Shown: positions 50,648 through 59,319, counted from the stretch's first letter. The stretch: 64,000 nucleotides of DNA from Amycolatopsis alba DSM 44262 (GCF_000384215.1 NZ_KB913032.1:3613665-3677664), one strand, 5' to 3'. Made by a program: numbers and translations. Notes: a model not told the origin generated them from the sequence alone.

Positions 50648-51823
50648 ATGACCAAGACAGCGAAGATCTTCCGGCGCGTGGGCGTCATGGCGGTGGCGGC
50701 CGCACTGCTGACGGGCGTCGCCGTGCCGACCGCCTCCGCCGGGCAGGACCGACCGGAATTGCGACAGTCCCTCCAGGAGTTCGTCGACGCCGGGTTCGGC
50801 GGGATGCAGCTGCGCGTCCGCGACGCGCGGGGCGAATGGACCGGCAGCGCCGGGGTGCGCGAGCTGGGCGGGACCGCGAAACCGCCGACCGACGGTCACT
50901 TCCGCGTCGGCAGCACGTCGAAGAACTTCACCGCGACCCTGGTGCTGCAGCTGGTGGCCGAGGGCAGGATCGGGCTCGACACCCCGGTGGCGAGAGTCCT
51001 GCCGCAGTTCGGGCTGGACCCGCGGATCACCGTGCGGATGATGCTGCAGCACACCAGCGGGCTGTTCAACCACACCGGCCAGTACAACCCGGACGGCACG
51101 GTCACGCCGGGGATCCCCTGGGCGGGCAAGGAATGGGTGGACCTGCGGTTCCACACCTACCAGCCAGAGGAACTGGTTCGGCTCGCGGTGTCCAAGCCCC
51201 TGGTTTTCGAGCCGGGGACGAGCTGGAGCTACTCCAACACCAACTACGTGGTGGCCAGGCTGCTGGTCGAGAAGCTCACCGGCCGTCCCTTCGCCGACGA
51301 GCTGGACCGGCGGATCCTGCGCCCGCTCAAGCTGCGCGACACGCTGTCGCCGGGTGCCTGGCCGGGGATGCCCAAGCCGTACGCCCACGCCTACTACCAG
51401 TACGAAGACGCCGGTCAGAAGAAGACGATCGACGTCACCCACCAGAACCCGTCCTGGATCTCCAGCGCCGGGGACATGATCTCGACGACGAAGGATCTCC
51501 AGACCTACTTCTCCGCATTGCAGAGCGGCAAGCTGCTCCCCGCCTGGCTGATGACCGAGATGCGCAAGACGCACCCCGGCAGCGAAAGCCTCTACGGCTT
51601 CTACGGTCTTGGGCAGTTCTCGCAGGACTTGGGCACGGGCTGCGGCATCGTCCTCAACCACAACGGCAGCAACAACGGCTACGGGGCGATGATGTACAGC
51701 ACGCCCGACGGCAGCAAGACGCTCACCGCGTCGATCACCACGGGCGACCCCGACAACGACCCGGTGCCGTCCTACCCGGCGATGCTGACCAAGCTGGTCA
51801 AGAAGGTGTTCTGCGGTAAGTGA
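50648..51823 (+). CDS. Serine hydrolase, class C beta-lactamase/D-Ala-D-Ala carboxypeptidase family
   Basis: A 391-residue exported protein. Signal peptide of about 31 residues (cut after ASA). The active-site triad of the family is S89-T-S-K92, YSN in SWSYSNTNYVV, and HNGSNNGYG in place of KTG. These proteins act as D-alanyl-D-alanine peptidases or esterases. ATG at 50648; the frame is open ten codons further upstream, without a signal-peptide-like start. Divergent from the kinase gene. Confidence 0.9.
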   Translation: MTKTAKIFRRVGVMAVAAALLTGVAVPTASAGQDRPELRQSLQEFVDAGFGGMQLRVRDARGEWTGSAGVRELGGTAKPPTDGHFRVGSTSKNFTATLVLQLVAEGRIGLDTPVARVLPQFGLDPRITVRMMLQHTSGLFNHTGQYNPDGTVTPGIPWAGKEWVDLRFHTYQPEELVRLAVSKPLVFEPGTSWSYSNTNYVVARLLVEKLTGRPFADELDRRILRPLKLRDTLSPGAWPGMPKPYAHAYYQYEDAGQKKTIDVTHQNPSWISSAGDMISTTKDLQTYFSALQSGKLLPAWLMTEMRKTHPGSESLYGFYGLGQFSQDLGTGCGIVLNHNGSNNGYGAMMYSTPDGSKTLTASITTGDPDNDPVPSYPAMLTKLVKKVFCGK

Positions 51824-51829
51824 GCCCGG

Positions 51830-52312
51830 CTACTCGTCGTCGAGATGCGCCAGTTTGGCGGTGAGGTCGTCGACGAAGCGGTCGAGAAGGCTGCCGAAGG
51901 TCTTGCGGTCTTCCGCCGACCAGTCGGTCATCGCGTCGCCGAACCAGCCGAGGATGGTCCGCAGGTACCGGTCGGGGATCTCCTTCCCCGCCGTCGTCAG
52001 CTCGATCAGGCGCGCTCGCTGGTCGTCCGGGTCCGCGACCCGGACGACCAGCCCTTGCTTTTCCAGCCCGTTGAGATGCCGGGTGACATGCGGCCCGACG
52101 ACCTTCATCCGTTCGGCGATCTCCCCGACCCGCAACGGCCGGTCGGCCATGTGCAGCGTGACCAGCACCGTCATCGCGGGCCGGTCGAGGGAGATCTCGG
52201 CCCGCTCCATCGCCCGTTCGACCAGCCGGCTGCGGTTGAGCACGGTGCCGAGCTGCGTGAGGCGGGGGAGTACCGCCATCAGGTCGAGCTCCGGAGAGCC
52301 TGTGTCTTCCAT
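51830..52312 (-). CDS. MarR-family regulator
   Basis: A 160-residue winged-helix regulator. The HTH is LRVGEIAERMKVVGPHVTRHLNGLEKQGLVVRV and the wing DPDDQRARLIELTTAG. ATG at 52312 with a GTG just before it. It is divergent from an FAD monooxygenase; two copies of a palindromic site lie between them. Confidence 0.92.
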   Translation of the reverse strand: MEDTGSPELDLMAVLPRLTQLGTVLNRSRLVERAMERAEISLDRPAMTVLVTLHMADRPLRVGEIAERMKVVGPHVTRHLNGLEKQGLVVRVADPDDQRARLIELTTAGKEIPDRYLRTILGWFGDAMTDWSAEDRKTFGSLLDRFVDDLTAKLAHLDDE

Positions 52313-52326
52313 CACACCTCATAAAG

Positions 52327-52384
52327 ATACCTAAGTTAGGTATATGGTTGCTCTGAGCCCATAAGGATACCTAAGTTACCTATC
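52327..52384. promoter_or_regulatory. Two MarR operator copies
   Basis: ATACCTAA-G-TTAGGTAT at 52327-52343 is a perfect 17-bp palindrome. GATACCTAAGTTACCTATC at 52366-52384 repeats its left half exactly, 40 bp downstream, with a less perfect right half. The sites cover the gap between the MarR and monooxygenase genes; the second ends 13 bp before the monooxygenase start. Confidence 0.8.
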
Positions 52385-52396
52385 CAAGGAGAACTC

Positions 52397-53593
52397 ATGA
52401 GCACCGTCCTGATCTCCGGCGCCAGCATCGCGGGCCCGGCCCTCGCCTACTGGCTGCACCGGTACGGCTTCGACGTCACCGTCGTCGAGAAGTCGGACGC
52501 GGTCCGCGGCGGCGGCTATCCCATCGACATTCGCGGCACCGCCGTGGAAGCCGTCCGGCAGATGGGTGTCCTTCCCCAGCTCCGGGCCGCCCACATCAAC
52601 ACGCAGAGACTCACCTTCCTCGACGCCGACGGCGAGCGGATCACCTCGCTCCGGCCCGACGCGATCAACGGCGGAGTCGCGACCCGCGATCTGGAAGTAC
52701 CCCGCGGCGACCTCACTTCGATCCTCTACGACACGATCCGCGACGACGTCGAATTCCTCTTCGACGACTCCATCGCGAGCCTCGACCAGCACGCCGACCG
52801 CGTGGACGTGCGCTTCCGCGGCGGGACCGAGCGCAGCTTCGACCTCGTCGTTGGCGCCGACGGCCTGCACTCGAACACCCGCGCGCTGGTCTTCGGTCCC
52901 GAGGAGCAGTTCCACCACTACATCGGCTACTGCTTCGCGGGCTTCACCATGCGAAACGACTTCGGGCTTTCACACGAGGGCATCCTCTGGAACACGCCAG
53001 GGCGGGCGGCGGCGCTCTACGCCGTCGGCGACGGCGACACGGTGCACGGCTTCCTGAACTTCGTCCGCCCCGAGCCGCCCTTCGACGCCTTCCGGGACCC
53101 CGCCGCGCAGCGTGACCTGATCGCCTCGGTCTTCGCCGGGGACGGCTGGAACATCCCGCTCATGGTCGACACCATGCGCACCGCCGACGACCTCTTCTTC
53201 GACGTCGTCAGCCAGATCCGCATGCCGCGCTGGTCCAGCGGGCGGGTCGTGCTGGCGGGCGACGCCGCGCACGCGCCGTCGTTCCTCACCGGGCAGGGTT
53301 CGAGCCTTGCCCTGGTCGGCGCCTACATGCTGGCCCGCGAGCTGGCCATGACGCCCGACCACACGGCGGCGTTCGACGCTTACGAACGGAACATCCGGGA
53401 GTACGTCGAGCTGAACCAGGCACTGGTCACCGCAGGGGGCTCCACCATGTTCCCCGACACGCCCGAAGCCCTGGAGCAGCGCAACACCGTGTTGCGCGGG
53501 CTTTCGGCGCTGCCCGAGGACGCGGAAAAACCGGCCCATTCGGCGCTCACCCTGCCCGCGCCCGCGCGGCCAGCCGGTCTGCCAGCGCGCTGA
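52397..53593 (+). CDS. FAD-dependent monooxygenase
   Basis: A 398-residue flavoprotein. FAD motif ISGASIAGPALAYWLHRYGFDVTVVEKS, DG motif DLVVGADGLHSNTR, GD motif RVVLAGDAAHAPSFLTGQGSSLALVGAYML. It resembles tetracycline/anthracycline hydroxylases; the second Gly of the first motif is Ala-Ser here, a common variation. ATG after AAGGAG. Its 3' end overlaps the converging WYL gene by 47 bp. Confidence 0.92.
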   Translation: MSTVLISGASIAGPALAYWLHRYGFDVTVVEKSDAVRGGGYPIDIRGTAVEAVRQMGVLPQLRAAHINTQRLTFLDADGERITSLRPDAINGGVATRDLEVPRGDLTSILYDTIRDDVEFLFDDSIASLDQHADRVDVRFRGGTERSFDLVVGADGLHSNTRALVFGPEEQFHHYIGYCFAGFTMRNDFGLSHEGILWNTPGRAAALYAVGDGDTVHGFLNFVRPEPPFDAFRDPAAQRDLIASVFAGDGWNIPLMVDTMRTADDLFFDVVSQIRMPRWSSGRVVLAGDAAHAPSFLTGQGSSLALVGAYMLARELAMTPDHTAAFDAYERNIREYVELNQALVTAGGSTMFPDTPEALEQRNTVLRGLSALPEDAEKPAHSALTLPAPARPAGLPAR

Positions 53594-54506
53594 CCAGGTC
53601 GCGAAGCTCGCCGGGGCGCTCGATGACGAACGGCCGGTCGAGCGCGGCGAGCAGCGGCGGGATCCAGTCCAGCCGCTGGGCCCTGATCCGGGCACGCACC
53701 CCGTCGCCGTCCGCTTCCAGGACGGCCACGGACGGCGGGAAGACCGCGCGGACCTCCTCGGGCGTCGCGTCGATCCGCACGGAGACGTCGTGCCGGTGCG
53801 GCGTCTCGGCCAGCGCGGTCAGCACTCGTCCGGCCGGGTCGAAGCCGTCGGGCGGCTCGAAGGTCCCGGCCCGCGCCTCGGCCGAGGTGATCCGGTCGAC
53901 GCGGAAGGTGCGCACCTCGCCGCTGGCCGAGTCGAAACCGGTCAGGTACCAGCGTCCGGAGTGCGCGACGACGCCGTACGGATGAACCACGCGTTCGCTG
54001 GCACCGCCGTGTCCGGCGAGGTATGCGAGCTCGACCGGGTGCCGGTCCCGCGCGGCTTCCGCGACGGTGAGCAGCACCTCGGCCTCGGCCGAGAGGGCTT
54101 GCCGGGCGGATGAGGTGAACTCGGCGGTCTCCAGCAGCGCGTCCAGCCGTCGGCCGAGTGCTTCCGGAAGCACTCGGCGGACTTTCGCGACCGCGCTCTC
54201 GGCGGCCGAGACCGACGTGGTGATCAGCCCGGCTCGCCGTCCCGCGACCAGGCCGAGCAGAACCGCCAAGGCCTCCTCGTCGGTGAGCATCAGCGGCGGC
54301 ATCCGGTAGCCGGGGGCCAGCCGGTACCCGCCGTACCGGCCGCGCACCGAACGGACCGGGATGTCCAGGTCGAGGAGGTGTTCGACGTAGCGGCGGACGG
54401 TGCGTTCGTCGACGTCGAGCCGTCCCGCGAGCTCGGCGACGGTGCGTGTCCCGCCGCGCTGGAGGATCTCCAGCAACGCGAGCACGCGGGCGATGGGCCG
54501 GGTCAC
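53547..54506 (-). CDS. WYL-domain transcriptional regulator
   Basis: A 319-residue protein: N-terminal HTH (TRTVAELAGRLDVDERTVRRYVEHL), a middle helical part, WYL domain with VHPYGVVAHSGRWYLTGFD, and a C-terminal WCX region. WYL domains sense nucleic acids or nucleotides in several systems, but this layout is that of ordinary single regulators. Divergent from a VOC-family gene with a shared operator. Confidence 0.93.
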   Translation of the reverse strand: MTRPIARVLALLEILQRGGTRTVAELAGRLDVDERTVRRYVEHLLDLDIPVRSVRGRYGGYRLAPGYRMPPLMLTDEEALAVLLGLVAGRRAGLITTSVSAAESAVAKVRRVLPEALGRRLDALLETAEFTSSARQALSAEAEVLLTVAEAARDRHPVELAYLAGHGGASERVVHPYGVVAHSGRWYLTGFDSASGEVRTFRVDRITSAEARAGTFEPPDGFDPAGRVLTALAETPHRHDVSVRIDATPEEVRAVFPPSVAVLEADGDGVRARIRAQRLDWIPPLLAALDRPFVIERPGELRDLVSALADRLAARARAG

Positions 54507-54514
54507 AGCCCGAG

Positions 54515-54541
54515 AATACCGGGCGGATTCTGCCCGGTATT
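54515..54541. promoter_or_regulatory. Probable WYL-regulator operator
   Basis: AATACCGGGC at 54515-54524 is repeated inverted at 54532-54541 with a 7-bp spacer, in the gap between the divergent WYL and VOC genes. Perfect 10-bp arms. Confidence 0.75.
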
Positions 54542-54590
54542 GCTCCTAGCGTGGCCGGTGTTCCGCTTTCCGGCCCCGAAAGGACCCGTC

Positions 54591-54962
54591 ATGCAGTTCG
54601 TTTCCGTCCGCGTGATCACCCGCGACGTCGCCCGCCTCACCGGGTTCTACGAGAAGGCGACCGGTATCACCGCGCGGTGGCGCGCCGAGCGGTTCGCCGA
54701 AATCGTCGGCCCGTCGTGCACCTTGGCGATCGGCGGCGCCGAGACGATGACCCTGTTCGGCGGTGCCGCCGCGGTGCCCGAATCGAACCGGACCGCGATC
54801 CTCGAGTTCCGCGTCGAGGACGTCGACAAGGAGTACGCACGGCTGGCGGACCTGGCCGAAATCGTCCAGGAGCCGACCACGATGCCGTGGGGGAACCGGT
54901 CCCTGCTGTTCCGCGACCCCGACGGCAACCTGGTGAACTACTTCTCGCCGAGCGCGCCGTAG
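54591..54962 (+). CDS. VOC-family protein (glyoxalase/bleomycin-resistance fold)
   Basis: A 123-residue protein of two beta-alpha-beta modules: MQFVSVRVITRDVARLTGFYEKATG and LEFRVEDVDKEYARL..., ending RSLLFRDPDGNLVNYFSP, the usual VOC end. It may bind or degrade a small toxic compound. It overlaps the converging MarR gene by 25 bp. Confidence 0.9.
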   Translation: MQFVSVRVITRDVARLTGFYEKATGITARWRAERFAEIVGPSCTLAIGGAETMTLFGGAAAVPESNRTAILEFRVEDVDKEYARLADLAEIVQEPTTMPWGNRSLLFRDPDGNLVNYFSPSAP

Positions 54963-55399
54963 TTCCGGACGAACGAGGTCAGCAGCCGGGCGAATTCGCG
55001 GCGGTCTTCGTCCGGCCAGTCCGCCATCGCCTCGGCGAATACCGAACGGCGGAATTCGTGCATACGCGCCACCTCGGCGCGACCGATCTCGGTGAGCACG
55101 AGGACGGCGCGGCGGCCGTCGCGCTGATCGGCTTCACGCCGAAGGAAACCGCCCTCGACCGCCCGCGCGACCAGACGGCTCGCGCGCGGCTGGTCGATGG
55201 TCAACGCCGCCGCGAGACTGGTGACGGTGCCCGGTTCGCCGCTTTCCCCGGCCGCTTCGACGGCGTCGAGGAGCCCCTGAACGGCCTGGTCCGGCATCGA
55301 TTCGGCGCGGTCGCGGGCGAGTTTCGACAGCGACCGCCTCGCCTGGCTCCGCCGGATGGCGATCATCGCGCGTTCCACGTCGGCCACGGCGTCCGTCAT
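54938..55399 (-). CDS. MarR-family regulator
   Basis: A 153-residue winged-helix protein with TVTSLAAALTIDQPRASRLVARAVEGGFLRRE and the wing DQRDGRRAVLVLTEIG. It is divergent from a second, smaller winged-helix gene; CATGTA repeats lie between. Confidence 0.92.
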   Translation of the reverse strand: MTDAVADVERAMIAIRRSQARRSLSKLARDRAESMPDQAVQGLLDAVEAAGESGEPGTVTSLAAALTIDQPRASRLVARAVEGGFLRREADQRDGRRAVLVLTEIGRAEVARMHEFRRSVFAEAMADWPDEDRREFARLLTSFVRNYGALGEK

Positions 55400-55418
55400 T
55401 GCCCATCCTCACCAAGTG

Positions 55419-55434
55419 CATGTACTTTTACATG
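55419..55434. promoter_or_regulatory. Candidate MarR operator
   Basis: CATGTA-CTTT-TACATG is a perfect 6-bp inverted repeat in the 63-bp gap between divergent regulator genes. A further CTACATG follows at 55444-55450. Confidence 0.65.
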
Positions 55435-55462
55435 TAGTTGCCACCTACATGAAGGAGTATCC

Positions 55463-55813
55463 ATGAAACCCATCGGATTCTGGTTCGCCCACCTTCACCA
55501 GGCCCTCGAATCTTCCATGGAGAAGGTCTTCGCCGACGAGGGACTGACCCGTCGTCATTGGCAAGTACTGAACACGATCGACAGCGAGGACTTGTCGCCA
55601 TTCGGGGACGTGCGGGCGGTCGTCGCAGACCTGCGCGCTCGCGGCTGGATCGACGACGGCGGCCTGACCGAAGCCGGCCGGAAGGCGCACCTCCGGCTCA
55701 AGACCAAGGTCGGCGAGTTCCGCTCGCGCGCGACCGAAGGCATCAACGATGACGACTACCGGACGACGGTCGGCGTGCTGGAGCGGATGGCGGCGAACCT
55801 CGCACGGGAATAA
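55463..55813 (+). CDS. MarR-like winged-helix protein
   Basis: A 116-residue protein starting MKPIGFWFAHLHQALESSMEKVFADEGLTRRHWQVLNTI. The pattern is that of short MarR-type proteins, although the wing is not well conserved (DDGGLTEAGRKAHLRLKTKV). ATG follows GGAG. Its neighbours are a divergent MarR gene, which may control it, and an extradiol dioxygenase gene 60 bp downstream. Confidence 0.8.
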   Translation: MKPIGFWFAHLHQALESSMEKVFADEGLTRRHWQVLNTIDSEDLSPFGDVRAVVADLRARGWIDDGGLTEAGRKAHLRLKTKVGEFRSRATEGINDDDYRTTVGVLERMAANLARE

Positions 55814-55846
55814 GGCGGAACCCGGCGGCGTCGTCTATCCTGGTAG

Positions 55847-55858
55847 TTGAAAGTTCAA
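55847..55858 (+). promoter_or_regulatory. Inverted repeat upstream of the dioxygenase
   Basis: TTGAA-AG-TTCAA lies 16 bp before the dioxygenase start, where a repressor bound there would block the start region. The regulator is unknown; one of the two MarR proteins next door is possible. Confidence 0.45.
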
Positions 55859-55873
55859 ACACTTGGAGCTGAC

Positions 55874-56644
55874 ATGACGCCGGTGCTTTACCTCAGCCAC
55901 GGCGCGCCGCCGCTCGCCGACGACGCCACCTGGACCCGCCAGCTCGCAGGCTGGTCGGCGGACCTCGAAAAGCCGAAGGCGATCCTCGTCGTCTCCGCGC
56001 ACTGGGAAGAGGCGCCGCTGACCCTCGGCGCCACCACCACGATGCCGCTGGTCTACGACTTCTGGGGCTTCCCCGATCGCTTCTACCAGGTGAAATACGC
56101 CGCTCCCGGCGCCCCCGAACTGGCGGACAAGGTGCGGAAACTCCTCCGCTCGACGCAGACCCCGGTCCACGACGCGCCCGACCGCGGCCTCGACCACGGC
56201 GCGTACGTCCCGCTCGTGGAGATGTACCCGGACGCCGACATCCCGGTACTCCAGGTGTCCATGCCGTCCCTGGACCCGCGGGAGCTGTTCGACCTCGGCC
56301 GGAAGCTCGCGCCGCTGCGCGACGAGGGTGTGCTGATCATCGGCAGCGGCTTCTTCACCCACAACCTGAGCGCGCTGGGCCAGACCGACGGCACCGACGG
56401 GACGCCGCCGGCGTGGTCGAGCGAATTCGACCACTGGGGTGCGGAAACCCTGCGCGAGGGCGACCTCGACGCGTTGCTGGACTTCCAGCACAAGGCACCC
56501 GCGGCGGCCCTCGCGCACCCCAGGATCGAGCACTTCGCACCACTGTTCGTCTCGCTCGGCGCGAGCTCTTCGGAAGGGAAAGGCGAGACCGTCATCGACG
56601 GCTACTGGCACGGCCTCGCCAAACGCTCCCTCCAGTTCGACTAG
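55874..56644 (+). CDS. LigB-type extradiol ring-cleavage dioxygenase (4,5-DOPA dioxygenase-like)
   Basis: A 256-residue enzyme of the class III extradiol family. Conserved metal-site residues are in LYLSHGAPPL, VVSAHWEEAP, DRGLDHGAYVPL and GSGFFTHNL. Such enzymes open catechol rings (DOPA, protocatechuate or related). ATG at 55874 after TTGGAG. The end overlaps the converging MFS gene by 4 bp. Confidence 0.92.
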   Translation: MTPVLYLSHGAPPLADDATWTRQLAGWSADLEKPKAILVVSAHWEEAPLTLGATTTMPLVYDFWGFPDRFYQVKYAAPGAPELADKVRKLLRSTQTPVHDAPDRGLDHGAYVPLVEMYPDADIPVLQVSMPSLDPRELFDLGRKLAPLRDEGVLIIGSGFFTHNLSALGQTDGTDGTPPAWSSEFDHWGAETLREGDLDALLDFQHKAPAAALAHPRIEHFAPLFVSLGASSSEGKGETVIDGYWHGLAKRSLQFD

Positions 56645-57807
56645 CGAGAGCGAAGGACCCCCGCGCCCGCCACCAAACCGAGCGCCAGCAGCGTGACCAC
56701 GCCGAAGGACACCGTCAGCGACGTCGCGTCGGCGATCCCGCCGATCAGTGACGGCGCGACGAGACCCGACGAATAGGTGATGGTCGCGACGCCCGCGATC
56801 GACTGGCTCGGCGTCGGCCCGCTGCGTCCGGCCGCCGCGAAGGCGAGCGGCACGACCACGGAGACGCCGAGCCCGATCAGCGCGAACCCGGCCATCGCCA
56901 TCACCGGATGAGCGGCGAAAACGACCAGCAGCCCACCGGCCGTCGCGAAGGCGCCACCCGTCCGGACGGTCTTGACCGCGCCGAACCGCCGCACCAGCGC
57001 GTCACCCGAGAGGCGGGCCACCGCCATCGTGCAGGTGAACGCGGTGGTCGACGCCGCCGCGATACCCGGCGAGGTGCCGAGGACGTCGCGCAGGTAGACG
57101 GCGGACCAGTCGAGGCTCGCCCCCTCGGCGAAGACGGCGCAGAACGCGACGGCACCGATGATCACGGCCGACTTCGGCGGCAGCGCGAACCTCGGCGGCG
57201 GATGCTCGTCGGGCGCGCTGCGGACGTCGAACACGCCCTGGCAGAGGAACGCTCCGGCGACGGTGAGCACGGCGGACGCGATCGCGAAGTGGATACGGGC
57301 GTCCAACGCGGCATGCGCGGCGAGCGTGCCCGCCGCGGAACCGACGAGCGCGCCCGTGGTCCACATTCCGTGCAGCCCGGACATGACCGACTTGCCCATC
57401 CGCTCCTCGACGTCGACGCCGAGGGCGTTCATCAGCACGTCCGAGGTGCCCGCCGCGGTGCCCATGAAGAACAACGCGACGCACAGGGTGACGAGGTTTC
57501 CCGCCAGGGACGGGAGGATCAGCGCCAGCGTCCAGTACGCCAGCAGCAACCGGAGCCCCAGCCTGCCGCCGAGCCGGTGCCCGATCCGCGCGGCGAGCGG
57601 CATGGTCAGCGAAGCACCGATGGCGGGGAAGGCGAGCGCGAGACCGAGCTGGCCCGCGCTGATCCCCGCGTGTTCCTGGATCCACGGGATCCGGGTGGCG
57701 AAACTGCCGGTCACCGCGCCGTGCACGGCGAAGACGGCGGCGATGGCGACCCGCGCCTGCCGCACCCGCCGCGTCGGCCCGCCGACGGTTTCCACTGTGT
57801 TGGTCAC
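56641..57807 (-). CDS. MFS transporter
   Basis: A 388-residue protein with about 12 hydrophobic segments, from GTG 57807 after TTGGGGG; an ATG at 57825 is the alternative. It resembles YbjJ/FucP-like permeases (RQARVAIAAVFAVHGAVTGSFATRIPWIQEHAGIS, AARIGHRLGGRLGLRLLL). Divergent from a ROK regulator gene, so a sugar or sugar-like substrate is probable. Confidence 0.9.
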   Translation of the reverse strand: MTNTVETVGGPTRRVRQARVAIAAVFAVHGAVTGSFATRIPWIQEHAGISAGQLGLALAFPAIGASLTMPLAARIGHRLGGRLGLRLLLAYWTLALILPSLAGNLVTLCVALFFMGTAAGTSDVLMNALGVDVEERMGKSVMSGLHGMWTTGALVGSAAGTLAAHAALDARIHFAIASAVLTVAGAFLCQGVFDVRSAPDEHPPPRFALPPKSAVIIGAVAFCAVFAEGASLDWSAVYLRDVLGTSPGIAAASTTAFTCTMAVARLSGDALVRRFGAVKTVRTGGAFATAGGLLVVFAAHPVMAMAGFALIGLGVSVVVPLAFAAAGRSGPTPSQSIAGVATITYSSGLVAPSLIGGIADATSLTVSFGVVTLLALGLVAGAGVLRSR

Positions 57808-57853
57808 TGGGCCCCCAAGGTCCATGAGACGACTCGACGGCGTCAGCGTAAAC

Positions 57854-57874
57854 TATCAGGAAGGGAACCTGATA
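57854..57874. promoter_or_regulatory. Probable ROK operator
   Basis: TATCAGG-AAGGGAA-CCTGATA, a perfect 7-bp inverted repeat in the gap between divergent MFS and ROK genes. This looks like a shared control site. Confidence 0.7.
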
Positions 57875-57897
57875 ATTAATTCTGGGAGGATCGATCG

Positions 57898-59118
57898 GTG
57901 AGTGTCATCCGGATGCCGTCCGCCTCCCCGAGTACCGCGCGGGCCATCAACGACCGTCTCGCCCTCGACCTGCTCCAGCGCGAGGGCCCGCTGACGGCCA
58001 CCCAGCTCAAGACGTTGACCGGGCTGTCCCGGCCGACCGTCGCCGACCTCGTCGAACGACTGGGGGACGCCGGGCTGATCGAGGTCGTCGGCGAAGCGGG
58101 CGCGGAACGCCGCGGTCCGAACGCGAAGCTGTACGGCATCGTCGCCGGACGCGCGTACCTCGCGGGCCTCGACGTCCGCACCCACGGCATGGCCGTTTCG
58201 GTCGCGGACCTGCTGGGGAAGACGCGGGCGGAGGCTTCGCTGCCGTTCGCCCTCGACGTCGACACCGACGTGGCCGTCGAGCGCGCGATCACCTTGCTGG
58301 AGGCCACCACCGCCGAAGCGGGCGCGACCGCGCTGCACACGATCGCCGTCGGTGCTCCCGGCCTGGTCGACCCGGCGACCGGCGGACTGCGGCCCGCCGG
58401 CGGACTGCCCGCGTGGCACGGGAAACTCGTCGACGAACTCCGGCGGCGGCTGGGCGTCCCGGTCCTGCTGGAAAACGAGGTCAACCTCGCGGCCGCCGCC
58501 GAACAGCGGCTCGGCGCCGCCCGCGACCGGGACACCTTCGTCCTGCTGTGGCTCGGATTCGGTGTCGGCGCGGCCGTCGTCCTCGACGGTTCGCTGCGGC
58601 GGGGCGCGTCGGGCGGCGCTGGTGAGATCGGCTTCCTGCCGATGCTGGGCCCCGGCAGGCTCCCGACGGCGACCGACTGCGACGGCGGCTTCCACACCTT
58701 GGCGGGCAGCGCCGCGATCTGCGAACTCGCCCGCGCGCACGGCGTTCCCGCATCGACGGCCGACAACGCGGAAGCGGCCGCGGCAGCCATCGGGTACGCG
58801 ATCGACGCGGACGCCGAGGAGTTCCTGGAGATCGTCGCGGAACGGATCGCGATCGGCGCGGCCGCGGTCACCGCGGTGCTGGACCCCGGCTGTGTCGTGC
58901 TCGGCGGCGAAGTCGGCCGCGCCGGAGGCGACGGGTTCGCGGCGAGGGTCAGCCGTCGGCTCGCGGAGATCTCGCCGCTGCGGACCGAAGTGCGGGCGGG
59001 GACCGTCGGCGGGAGCGCGGTACTGGAGGGCGCGGTGCTGACCGCGATGGGCGCGGCCCAGGACGCCCTGTTCACCCCAGGCGGTCCGGGGGCTGAAGGG
59101 GACTTTCTCCGCATCTGA
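57898..59118 (+). CDS. ROK-family transcriptional regulator
   Basis: A 406-residue protein from GTG 57898, behind GGGAGGA. N-terminal winged helix (LTATQLKTLTGLSRPTVADLVERLGDAGLI) and ROK domain (VAVGAPG-type segments, ENEVNLAAAAEQRLG, GVGAAVVLDGSL, GGAGEIGFLPM). The zinc motif CxCGxxGCxE is missing: the matching place reads TATDCDGGFHTLAG. This occurs in one ROK subgroup of actinomycetes. Probably controls the divergent MFS permease. Confidence 0.92.
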   Translation: MSVIRMPSASPSTARAINDRLALDLLQREGPLTATQLKTLTGLSRPTVADLVERLGDAGLIEVVGEAGAERRGPNAKLYGIVAGRAYLAGLDVRTHGMAVSVADLLGKTRAEASLPFALDVDTDVAVERAITLLEATTAEAGATALHTIAVGAPGLVDPATGGLRPAGGLPAWHGKLVDELRRRLGVPVLLENEVNLAAAAEQRLGAARDRDTFVLLWLGFGVGAAVVLDGSLRRGASGGAGEIGFLPMLGPGRLPTATDCDGGFHTLAGSAAICELARAHGVPASTADNAEAAAAAIGYAIDADAEEFLEIVAERIAIGAAAVTAVLDPGCVVLGGEVGRAGGDGFAARVSRRLAEISPLRTEVRAGTVGGSAVLEGAVLTAMGAAQDALFTPGGPGAEGDFLRI

Positions 59119-59200
59119 CGAGGCGAAGGGCGCTTTCGCCCGCACGCCCCGCTTCGAGTGCCGCGGGAGTCCGTTGGGCCTGGGTACCGACGAGGACCCG

Positions 59201-59257
59201 GCGTTGCGAAAGCCACTTTCGCAACCTTCAGCGTTGCGAAAGTGGCTTTCGCAACGC
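59201..59257. repeat. Inverted repeat built of two self-complementary 23-mers
   Basis: A 23-mer at 59203-59225 (GTTGCGAAAGCCACTTTCGCA...) and its exact reverse complement at 59233-59255 form 25-bp arms together with outer GC pairs. Each arm is by itself a hairpin (GTTGCGAAAG ... CTTTCGCAAC). The spacer is 7 bp. It lies in the gap between the converging ROK and repeat-protein genes and may be a mobile or widely repeated intergenic element. Confidence 0.85.
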
Positions 59258-59286
59258 TTCCCGACACCTTGAGAAGGACAAAGCAA

Positions 59287-59319
59287 AGCGGGCCTGGGAG
59301 TGACTCCCAGGCCCGCTTC
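59287..59319 (-). terminator. Terminator of the repeat-protein gene
   Basis: AAGCGGGCCTGGGAGT at 59287-59302 pairs perfectly with 59304-59319. It lies 34 bp beyond the stop of the leftward gene. Confidence 0.8.
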
